The translations under genes were made by a program, and so were the position numbers. A DNA stretch of 64,000 nt from Karalla daura. Taxonomy: Eukaryota; Chordata; Actinopteri; Chaetodontiformes; Leiognathidae. Location: NCBI GenBank assembly GCA_029224185.1, contig CM055207.1, positions 14,277,791 through 14,341,790 of the forward strand, written 5' to 3'. This document shows, in pieces, positions 54,135 to 64,000 of the stretch (the stretch's first letter is position 1; each line of letters begins with the position of its first letter). A model generated the notes under the pieces. It ran no database searches. It saw only the letters and a list, made by a program, of their open reading frames with translations, and was not told the DNA's origin.

Positions 54135-55650
54135 ATTTGTTCTAAGCACTGTCAGCTGAGGCGCCTCTATATGAAAATTGTAATTCAATTATGTAAATAA
54201 ACTATTAAATTATTGCCCCGGGTGAAACGCTTTCGATCTGAAGTCTGCCTTCTCTCATCTCAGCAAACACCTGGACTGAGCTCCAAGGATCAGTCTGCAT
54301 GTTTCACCTCAGCTGCGGATTAAGCAAACAGTGGCTGTGAAAATGTCACCAGATCCTCTGGCTTTCTTCCTTTTTTTTAAAAATTACTATTATTTTATTT
54401 TTTTATTTTTAATGTCACTAAACTGTCTCCTCTTCTTGGGGTTTCGAATCCAAACAGACTCCTCCGAACAATCCTGTGGACGTCCTGTTTTGTCTGCTCC
54501 CCTGGAGTTAAATAAACACCCGATAATGGACGGTCACCAAGTCCTGGGCCCGCGAGTTGTTTGCGGTCGGGGAATGTACACACGGACTTCACGGGACAGG
54601 GCGGGAAGTGGGGAGTTACGGTACACTGGCGGTTTTTGCTCTGTTTTGTTTGGATGACCCCGGCAACGTCCATTTCAGTTATTTTAACTGCCTTTGAGGT
54701 CCATTTCACTGCAGTACACTGCCTTCCTTGTCTGAGACCTTTTAAAGTTTTAACACACGGTTGCAATATTTAGCACAGCGGAATCTGTATTGTTCTCATT
54801 CTCCGGCAGTAGATCTGAAATACAGACAAAAAAGGATTTAATCTAATTTTCCATGTCATTAAGTTCTGTGCTGCATGTCAAGTTTGGGTAATTTTATAAA
54901 AGTTTCAGCATGGTGTATAAAATATTTCGTGTCTCAACCAGAGAGGGAGCTGGGTCTGTCTCCCCATGACGATAGCTGCTGTGACCTGAGGCGTGTTTGG
55001 GGCTGGATATTACCCTACTGGGTCAATGAGATGCATTGCCATGTATGGCATATTCGTCGGACTTGGCACCTGTCCTGTCTGGGTGTGTTTTGTGTGGTGC
55101 CGACGCCCCAGCCAGCCCTCCTTAATGAGATCAGAGGAATAACAGAAGCAGATGGAATGGCCTGTGGGATTGTGGGAAGACTCCGGAAGGGCTAGGACGA
55201 CAGTTTGTGGGAGGAAACTGGTGCCATGTGGTGGCGTGCCTACTCTGCCCTCTGGTCATCTCTGCTAGTCCTGCTTGGTGGTCATCCAGGCGCACACTGC
55301 CCTGCCAATTAAATATGGGCTCCGAGTCAACCCCGAAGGTTCACCCAGACCCACGGGCCTCTCTCCTCCCTCCCTTCATCTTTTTTCCCCCTTCCTCTTT
55401 CTTCGCACTGCACTCCAGCCAACTCCCTGCTGTGCATTTTGCTTTGTTCTCTGCCGCTAACTCAAGGGGACTCACTGAGGAGAATTCATTAGGCTGTTTT
55501 CCCATCTTTCCTCCTCGGGTAGATAACTCACCTCTGGTGAGGTGGCAGGTGGCAGGTGGCGGTGCCACGATCTGTTCAACCATGCGATGCCACAATGAAG
55601 AAATCCTCTTTGGCTCTGACACGCCTGCAGCACAGCATTAAAAGCAGAAT

Positions 55651-55769
55651 TAAGATGCAAATGAGGATGAAGCCAAGACGTGCTCTCCTGCTCCTCTGCA
55701 TCCTGACCCTTGCGCACATTCAAGGCGAGTTCATCCAGGGGGGCCTTTGGGTCTTTATTGCTAAGGTAT
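55651..55769 (+). other. Candidate alternative first exon with signal-peptide-like frame
   Basis: From ATG codons at about 55,654 and 55,660 the frame reads MKPRRALLLLCILTLAHIQG and then EFIQGGLWVFIAKV to a stop at about 55,770. Basic start, eight-residue-plus hydrophobic core and small/polar end are typical of a signal peptide. Two possible donors exist: CAAG|GCGAGT near 55,724 (GC type, phase 1, the same phase as exon 1 at 26,112) and AAG|GTATGA near 55,765. The surrounding DNA is not a CpG island. It could be an alternative first exon of the same gene, or chance. Confidence 0.25.
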
Positions 55770-55785
55770 GAGCAGTCAAAGCCAG

Positions 55786-55798
55786 AGGTCAGAGGTCA
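55786..55798 (+). promoter_or_regulatory. Perfect DR1 nuclear-receptor-like site (AGGTCA-G-AGGTCA)
   Basis: Two exact AGGTCA half-sites separated by one base, the consensus for RXR/PPAR, HNF4 and COUP-TF binding. A third, weaker GTGGTC follows. It sits about 20 bases after the candidate alternative exon. Binding in vivo is not shown by sequence. Confidence 0.5.
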
Positions 55799-56306
55799 GT
55801 GGTCGGGCTGGCTTTGACGGAGCCGATAACTTGTGGGAAAGATGGAGACGTAGAGGAGCAAAGAGAGAAATCAGGACAGTGCAGAAGTTGGGCTGTCAGC
55901 AGAGCAGTAAAAACAGCTGACTGAGGAAGAATAGGTGGGATCACAGGGATTAGGGATGCTTGTTAGTGAGCTTTCGAGGCCCAAACCTGCCACCTACCAC
56001 CGGCCTTGAGGTGCCATACCCATCACTCCTTGCATATATAAAACTAGGGTTCTAAATGATTTCTTAAGATTTGTCTCTCGCAGAAAATGAATTCAGAGGT
56101 GCATATTCTTCCCCGCTCTTATCGCCTCGTCCTGTGAGCTGAAGCAGACTTGTGTTCTACTTCTCACAATATCCACTGAGACCTGGATGGCAGGGAAATT
56201 CTGTGGCTTCCATATGGAGTGGACAGATGTGAGGAACACATCAAGCGCTTCCATGTTTGATTTCAGGGGGGCGTTTCCTATCGACTCCTTCAGGAGGCCT
56301 TGGAGC

Positions 56307-56341
56307 TGTGTGTGTGTGTGTGTATGTGTGTGTGTATGTGT
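56307..56341. repeat. (GT)n microsatellite with TATG interruptions
   Basis: GT repeats interrupted twice by TATG. Confidence 0.92.
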
Positions 56342-57279
56342 GATGGAAATGTCCGTGCTCCAGATTTTTGTGGCGTCGTTTTGATTGTGATGGCATTTTG
56401 CCTCTCCCGCTTTCTTCCTTTTATCTCCTAATGGAATTGTTGCCAAGGACCACAGACTGAATGTTTCTGGCATTTTAGGTATCGAGAAGTCTGAAGCCTG
56501 AAACAACCGAAATGGAGTTTTTTTTTGTAATGATGTTGAATTTTGCAGCTAATCAGAGCTGCACTGGGTCATATGATCATGCTCATCTTTGTTGTGGTTG
56601 TCTCTCTTTAAAAGGGTTTGTAGCCTAGAACAGCTGGACAGCTCAACTCTTTTTGCAATTTTGAGCAAATGTTTGAAGATATATATATTTTTTAATTTGG
56701 TGGAAATGTTTCAGTGTAGGCCTGTGGGCTGAACAAGTGCAGTTTGATGTTTTCTGCGCTGATCACACACCAGAACAATTTGGTTATGACAGGAGTGATT
56801 ATTAATTCTATGAACCCACTGCCATATTATTTCACACATAAAAGTGGCTGATACCACAAAGGACCTGGACCTATTTAACAAAAAAAGCGTTTTTCTGAAA
56901 TTGCAAAACCCTCGCATGTGTGGGGGGAAAAAAAAGCAATAAGAGCACAAAATGCAGCCATTGTCAAAGAGCCATCTCAGGTTTCCATATTCCTCGAGTT
57001 TCCACTCCAGGAGGTTATATCAGGCAGAAATAATATACAGCAGAGAGCAAATATTTTCTTCAAATGAATTTGCCATGTTTTGCTATGAAATGCTGGAGTT
57101 CAAGACAGCAGAAGCAGCTGTTCTCTGTGTGGTTGTCGGTACAGACCTATTCCCTGAAACTACGATGGAGTACAATGTTATGTGCCGGAATGTTCCACAG
57201 AGTTGCCAGGGATAACTCTGGCCACATATTTTTTTCTTACTGCCAATATATTCTTTGTCACAAAGTGAGCTAAATTAGC

Positions 57280-57540
57280 CTCTGCGTCACGCCAAAATCC
57301 ATGTGGTGATCATGGCCTAACAAGCATTGCAAATGGCAGATTGCAATTTGATTCAGCTCAAGGACCTCGAAACACATACGAGCAAGGCCTCATATTAGCT
57401 TTTTTATTGATTGACATCCGCCGCGGAAATTAGCGGGATTGATCAAGCTTGACAAAGTGTAGTTCCGCAATCAGGCTCGCCGTATACCACACTGTCATCA
57501 CCTTTCGTCTTGAATAACATCTAATTGGGTCTTCTCTCTA
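57280..57540. promoter_or_regulatory. Candidate conserved non-coding element
   Basis: Unique block with 'tttttattgattgacatccgccg' (PBX/MEIS/HOX-like TGATTGACA), 'attgcaatttgattcagc' and 'cgggattgatcaagcttgac'. No coding frame. Offered on motif content only. Confidence 0.35.
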
Positions 57541-57590
57541 CAGAGGTTGCGTCCTTGAGCCTGAGCTCATAGGATTACATCCCTTTCACT

Positions 57591-57612
57591 CCACACACAC
57601 ACAAACACACAC
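57591..57612. repeat. Short CA-rich repeat
   Basis: CA run with one AA interruption. Confidence 0.85.
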
Positions 57613-60080
57613 TGGTATGTTCAATATTTTAGTATGCTCTTCCTGGAAGTCCTGTGATCGGGACATGTGTGGCTTGGACCTGCTTATTTTCAATGCTGGT
57701 TGAAATCAAACACTGGCATGTAAACGGTTTGAAATATTCCTCAAGGAGCACCTTTGAAGGCTATATGGCATGTCAGGCCTCACAAAGTCACAGCCTTAGA
57801 ATTACAAAGGAGGACCAGAAGGAAGAACCATATCTCTGAAACAAATCAGTGGTGGTTGCAGAAGACTTGTGAAACCAGAGGATGCTGCAGCAGGACCAGA
57901 CAAGGTCTCTGGAACATCAGAAGCAGACAAAAGAGAGTCGAGTCAAGTCAAGAGAGTGTAAAAGCTTATAATACTATTTCACAACCCTTGCCCCTCATAA
58001 ATCCTTTGTATTGTCCCTTTCCAGCCTGGCCCTCATCAATAACCTTAAGCTTAATCTTTTCCCTCTACAGGAGCTAATCCCAACCACCACACACCATCTT
58101 CATACCTGGTATCAACCTTCTCTTCATTGCACGATCAACTCTACCCCTAATTCCTGTGGGATCAGTAGCTCACGCACAATCCATGCGGTCTTTTGAAAGA
58201 GCTATGCAGGGCAGATCAAGATCTGGAGGGAGGGGTGTGGATCATCATTTCACCAGGCGAGAGTCATACCATAATGAAGGGGGGAAGCCAGATCTTTGAG
58301 TTATTTCCCCTGTCGTTAAACTGAACCAGAACTCGATGTTATATTATCATATCTATATTATTTCTAACTCTACCACTGCACCTCGGGCTACAGCCTGGAT
58401 CTATGCTTTGGCCCTTACACCACCATTTGAAGAGATTAGAGCTGGGGAAATTCCTCACAATGAGCACGGACATGCCAATGCGTCTCTTTTTGTCTGGGAA
58501 CGTTTGATGTCATTCACACTGATGAATACATCTCCGAGCAATTGCCTGGAATCAAATGACGTCCCATCATTTGTGTTGCAGTGGCAGACGGATGGATGGT
58601 TGTCAGTAATGAGCTTGGGTGTCCAATGTTTTCGACAGCGAAGGGAAAGGACAATTTGAAGGTGACAGACAAAAATAGCCCCTTTGAATGCTTGAGTGCG
58701 AACACTGGATCCAAACTTTTTGTGTGGCTAAACTGAGAATTATCCATCTATTGCATAGATGTTTTGTGTGGACCTAAATATGTAAGTGGATTTGGAAACA
58801 CATCCACAGTGATTTGGCAGCAAAAAGTAATTTGCTGCAATAACATTGCATCATCATTCATCCCATAGACTAATGCTGCAAAGGCAGAGTAGAATTTTAT
58901 GTACTTAAGGCTCTTTTTAACTTCAGTTGGTTACAGCATGTGGGAGCAGAAACTAGTTTTTAAAGTGAGGAAAAAGAGATTGTTCCCTGGAGACCATGTG
59001 AAGATCAGGCCTTTGATGCGAACTGCTCCCATTGTGCTTTGCATTCCAGAAGTTTCTCCCTCACCAGGCAAAAGATGCATCTTAAACTGGAGCACATATT
59101 TGTTTATGGATGAGGGGCCCAACTTCATAGAGCAGCTTCTCACCCAATCAGAACGTTCTCCGGCTCCTCTTTCAAAATTGCCTGTCATCTTTAACATGGC
59201 ACAGCCCTTTCTCCTACAGCACTGTTGCTATGCTTATAAATGTGATGTGTTATGTGAAATATCAGCAGAAAGCATCTGTGCTGGGTGTCACAAAAGCACC
59301 CGAAATTGTTTCATCACAACATATGTGACAAAACATTTTGAGAGCTCATCCAGGGCGTCAAGAGGATAAATTAAAATTAATGAATAACAAGCTTGCGGCA
59401 ACAGATGCTGCCATTTGTAGGCCACCTAACAGGTCTCTAGATGTGTTTTTTTCCACTACGCAGATCAGCTGAACAGCTGCATAACATCTGCATAAACCTT
59501 TATTTGGTGAAGCCATCAATCACCATAGGAGAATGTGCTGTTCACGGGTATGATGGCTGTACGGTCCCGTGGACGAGCTATGAATAGACTGGAAGCAGCA
59601 CCTGCCCACATACCGGCCCGCTATGTGTCAAAGGCAAGCAGGAAAATCTTGATATGTTTTTTGCTCAGGCATTGTTGGACGTAACAGATTATTGACATGA
59701 TACTGGATTACTATCTCATGGAGTTGTGTCTTCCTCATCCATAAATCTCACAAGTTGTGTACTGTAAACTCCCTATTGTTCACTCCTGTTGTAGTTGCTG
59801 CACAATGCACCAGATGAGCAAGGATCAAATGGGTTGGTGACTAATTTGCTGTTTGGTTTTAGTCGCCTGCATAGATTTTCTCTCTAGAACATGTGAGATA
59901 GCGCGTCATATAGTGGTGAGTGCCTAAGGTGCATTGAATGCAAGGGGGATCAATAGAGTTGAGCCGTAAGACCGCTGTAGTAGGTCATGCCCTTGTAGAT
60001 TATGTTGGGCTCCTGCGGTGAAGTTCCAATAGCTGGTAGGATTTGTACACTCAGACCGAGATGCATTAAACAGGGATTGT
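57613..60080. other. Presumed intronic stretch, nothing recognised
   Basis: Frames of 107 and 156 codons (58,336-58,659 and 58,899-59,369, plus) show no domain or splice pair. An acceptor-like 'cttttccctctacag' ends at about 58,071 but the following frame is short (about 24 codons in phase 1) and unsupported. Confidence 0.45.
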
Positions 60081-60082
60081 GC

Positions 60083-60113
60083 TGGTGGTGGTGGGGGGAG
60101 GCGGGGGGGAGGA
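60083..60113 (+). other. G-rich tract, possible G-quadruplex
   Basis: GGTGGTGGT followed by G6-A-GG-C-G7-A-GG, in an otherwise mixed region. Confidence 0.5.
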
Positions 60114-63100
60114 GAGTTCAGGTTTGGTGGGTCTGGATTGCTCCTGGTGGACTGCGCAGGTGGCAGGGGAGGTGTAGAGGCTCAGGAAACGGCTTCCAGC
60201 TCAATACCGGTTAATTAAAATACAAAGATTATTGCGGTGTGGGCCTGGCAAGATTGGATTTAATCCTGTAAGAAAACAAAAAAAGAGAGGTAAGATGAGC
60301 ACTATATTATTAGCAGAACAGAGGTGGAGTGGAGCTCTGAGCTTGGGAGACCAAGGATGTGACAGTAGAAATAAATTGATATATGAAGTATTAATAAGAG
60401 AAGATCTTAGAATGATTAACCCTCAGTCTCGCTCTCAGAAGATTCTTCAGTCTCATTAGTGGAGACCTGGGCCACTGGGAAAGCTGTGTAATAAAGCTAT
60501 ATCAAATGGTTTCACATGGGAAGGCACGATTTGAAAGGCAGATTTCTTGAATTTTTTATTTCTTCAGTAGCTTTTTTTTGCTGCTCTGACAAATATTTGC
60601 TGGTGAACCACTTTGAGTGAAAGCAGTGATGTTTTTGAAAGGGACATGATTGATACCCCACCGAGCTTCAATGAGGGCCGTTTATCTTCAAATTGTTACT
60701 TTGTGCATGAGCTAAGGATGGACAGACAGCTATTCAAAAACTCAAATCTATTTCTAAGGCTATGGGTTGTGATTTCCATCGTGGCTCATAAATACAAGGG
60801 ATGTAAAGTTTGAGTCAACCCATCAGGGACTCATAATCCTTCACTGTGGCCAATAAATGACAGTCAAATTTATAGGCAAATGCATGTGCACACTCCCTTT
60901 CGTCTTATAGCATGTTCGATGTCCATTTACACTCTTGCAATGTTAAATTCCACGGACTTGCTCAGAAAATGATTTGGAGGTGAGCATCTGACACATTTTA
61001 ATCAGAGCAGCATCATACTGTACTCCTGTTGCAGCAATGTTTGCTCAACCCCCGGCGGTCTTGTCTCGACATGAGGTGAGGACACTGGGAAGATATTTCT
61101 GGCCCTTGAGTGCCAAACCACGCAGCATTAAGCAATACCTTTCAATTAGTGGCTGCGGCTGGGACGCAGGGGCGATGGGACAGCTTTACACCCCAATGGG
61201 CAGCCGCAGTGATGAGCGATAAAGCACTGAACTGGACTGAAAACTAGTGGAGCCAGTAACATGGGAATAGTGTTACTGCATCCCAAGGCAACAGTCGTTG
61301 ACGGAGGTGTAAAATGTGCATGTATTGGATTTCATGCGCAAGTGTGTGGGCGGGAAAGTGTTTATGTGGAGGGAGAGTTGTTCAGACAAAGACGAAAAAA
61401 TGAAGAAATGCGAGGGATTAAGGGAGAGGGCGACGGAGTGCATGGCACTCAGTGGCATGTTAAGTGGCTCTATTGATCACAGATCCTCATCAGGACGCTT
61501 TGATGGAAGGTGGAAGCAGCGGCGCTCTCTCAAGATTGTTTAAGTTTGAATAACTTTTTCTTTGCAAGGAGAAAAGTGGGAAATTAATCTCTTTTAACCT
61601 TCACATTTTTTAATGGTTGAAGGATGAGAATCCAAGGTTTGTGTTTGAACCCAGTCTGTCACGGTCTCTAATAGAGCTGTATCCTCTCTTAACTCAACAG
61701 TGGAAGATCAAACTAACACATCAACTCTGGATAATAACTGTGTCCTTCCAACTCCTTTTATTACCTGAAGTTGGCTTTGATATGGGGGTTGTGTTCAGAC
61801 TGAAGGAACAAGTGGCCTCTGTCCAAATTTTTTATGGATACATCTGTTTGTGTGGTCATTCCGATACCGATTTGGACCATTTTAATGTGCTCCTAAATCA
61901 AAGGTCAGTTTTTTTTTTCCCTCTCGCAATGTGACCTCACTAATTGCTTTACCCAGTCTGAACTCTTTGGTACACTGACATATGGAATTTGCAGACGGTA
62001 CCAACGATCCCAAAAACTTGGATCAAATCTGAGTCTGCGAAGTGATTCAGACCCTCATTTCATCTCTCCTGGCTCTGATCCCTCATCTACACAGAGCAGC
62101 ATACACAAGCAGCAGTCGCTGGCTCGCAAAAAATGAATAATAGACATCTAATTAAAAATCTGTTCCTCCTCTTTCTTCCCTCTCATCAGTTTGCATGCTT
62201 GCCTACGTCATCATAAATTAACGGTGAACTTACCCCTCCGTGACCTCTCAGCCTTGGACCGCTACTGCGCGGGTTTTCTGTATGTCGTGACCAGTTCGAG
62301 CTGGATTCTGCACCCAAACCGCACTGAAAACATAATGTGAACAGCCGAGAGAAAAGTTGGAGCGGAGCGCCAAAGCTGAACTGAGCGCTAAGGTTTGCAT
62401 TATGAGTGCAGCCAAAATCAGCATGAGATCATTATTATAACAGCGTTATGGCTGGTGCAGACTCAGGCACGGACGAGGGGACCAATTGAATTCTCCCATC
62501 CCTAAGACGAGACCCAGCTGTTAATGAGCAGGTTGAGTCATTTCGGTTCCACATTCGGCTGCATGAGTCTTGTGGCATGGTGGTGATGGCAGATAGCCTC
62601 CATGTGGACTGTACTACTATGCTATTCTGGAACAATATGAGAGCCCATTACTCAAATTGGAAGCGCAGACAAAAGGCTCGCCGCCACTAGTCCAGATGTC
62701 ATAGGCTTTTATGAAAATCCCTGATGCGATTCAACCTGATCCAGCCCACAAAGACCTCTTGTATTTCACACAAACACAATCAGTGTCTCTGTGATTGCTG
62801 CTGCCGCTGAGCCCCTCATTATTGATAGATAAACAGCTGAGTGAAACAGCTGACTGCAGTGCGATTATAACAGAATGCCTTGTGATAAGCATCCGAAAAA
62901 CCCCGCTGTATAACCCGCAGACGCGGCCGACACGCTTCAATCGAGTGGAGGTGCTTTCTGCACTTGTGCTTTGTCGTTTTCGTGAAGATCCGAATCGGTG
63001 TAATGTCTTGCAGAGCTGAGGCGAGAGCGTGCTCTCACTCGGCCTTGTTAACTTTAAACTCTTCCTTGGTGCGGGCTGACATGCCTGCACCGAGGATTTG

Positions 63101-64000
63101 GGGTGGGGCTGCGAAGGCAGTTGGGCCATTTTCTCCTGTGCAACCTTCAGGCCACACATATTTCCCTTCCACCAGTGGCTGCCAAACCACCACTGACCCA
63201 TGAGTTATTCCTTCACAGGCTACAGGTGGGCTGCTGGCACAGCAGAGAGCTTCCTGCTTATCCCCCACAGAAGCAGAGAGTCTTAACATGGCCATATGTA
63301 CTCACTCTGATTCATTCAGGGCAACCTGTTTGCCTTCGCTTCCCCTTTTATCTGCCTCTGCCTGCTATGGAGCAACTTTCCGACTGCGGAGATGGAGAAA
63401 AACACAAACACAGGGACAGCGCTCTGCACCAGGCCAGCTGTGAGGCCAAATGAGGCCCATTCATCATTGTTAACTGATTTAAAGAAACTGAATGCATATG
63501 CTTACTCGGCAGATCCGCAGATGAGTTTGATAACACCCAATAACACAATAACACACCCCTTTTACTGAGAGCTCTTTTATAGTAGAGATGTGATTTTACA
63601 GGAATAATACAAGGGTTTTTTTCAGAAGAAAATGTCAGCATCTCTGTTATGAAATATAAATTACAGGGAAAGAGTGTCTCAGGAGTAGAGAGCTGCAAAT
63701 GTGTCAGCGGCTAAGTATAGCAGAAAACCCCTTCTCCATTCCTGTTTTTTTTTTTAATATCCATTTTGCATTGTTGCATTGTTCGGGACTATAATCATCT
63801 TGGCTTAGAGGAAGTGGCTCTTTACAAGCTGTTTTAAGGTTTCGTTTGGTTTTGAGGCTTCGGCCCCGAAGGCCTTACGAGGGGGGGGCAAAGGCTCAAC
63901 CCTGCTATTTCATCTCCATATATAGTCAGGCAGCTAGACCACAAAGTCAGGGCAGACTGCCTGTCTGGCGCTGGACTGGGTGTGGCCCGCGCTGTGAGCG
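60114..64000. other. Presumed intronic end of the window
   Basis: No exon recognised. Unique blocks at about 61,030-61,230, 62,430-62,640 and 62,840-63,010 could be conserved non-coding DNA. A minus-strand frame of 156 codons at 62,731-63,201 has no recognisable domain. No transposon piece was identified here. Confidence 0.4.

Larger units (their letters stand above)
26113..64000 (+). other. Presumed first intron (start only) of the gene at 26,025
   Basis: Begins at the GTAAGA donor and runs to the window edge without a recognised coding exon. It is a mosaic of microsatellites, SINE-like repeats, G-rich tracts and unique blocks with many homeodomain-like TAATTA/ATTAAT cores, as seen in regulatory introns of developmental genes. 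It is also possible that the first exon belongs to a gene ending sooner through exons I failed to recognise. Confidence 0.5.

Noticed and set aside
58057..58150. Acceptor-like 'cttttccctctacag' as a possible exon 2
   Set aside because: The phase-1 frame stops after about 24 codons and resembles no known domain.
58899..59369. 156-codon plus-strand frame
   Set aside because: Cys-rich near its end but with no recognisable fold or signal, and no splice pair around it.

Overview
This window looks like vertebrate nuclear DNA, most likely from a teleost fish. Three things point that way. There are long CA/GT and GA/CT microsatellites and large tracts with no genes. There are several copies of a tRNA-headed dispersed repeat of the kind common in ray-finned fish. 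There is also a worn hAT transposon and an L2/Rex-type LINE tail. No operons, bacterial genes, phage genes, CRISPR arrays or canonical tRNA/rRNA genes were seen. Almost all open frames are at lengths expected by chance or are low-stop frames in GC-rich or simple-repeat DNA.

Layout. Positions 1-25,200 read as intergenic or far-upstream DNA: a LINE 3' end (278-590), SINE-like copies, a 96-bp AC repeat followed by a near-perfect hairpin (6249-6497), a 387-bp TTCTC/TCCTC pentamer array (8252-8638), a minus-strand hAT relic (10,478-11,210) and a short telomere-like CCCTAA tract (20,886-20,910). Positions 25,260-26,170 form a CpG-rich promoter and 5' UTR. It ends in the only gene piece I can support well: a first coding exon (26,025-26,112, + strand) of 29 codons that encodes a signal peptide and stops at a strong CAAG|GTAAGA donor in phase 1. 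The gene is not identified. The exon shape fits large secreted or single-pass receptor genes; CSMD-type and type IIB receptor phosphatase genes are examples, but this is unproven.

Positions 26,113-64,000 then read as the start of a very long first intron (at least 37.9 kb, with no second exon recognised). It holds microsatellites, SINE-like copies, G-rich tracts, an internal CpG-dense patch (about 45,820-46,090) and many unique blocks rich in TAATTA/ATTAAT cores that look like conserved regulatory DNA. Two places could be extra exons of the same locus: a signal-peptide-like frame with two possible donors at 55,651-55,769, next to a perfect DR1 nuclear-receptor site, and an acceptor plus short frame plus AATAAA at 37,020-37,322. 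Both are inferences.

I found no convincing new biological system. The best leads are the orphan signal-peptide exon, the candidate alternative first exon with its DR1, and the 28-bp perfect hairpin beside the AC repeat.
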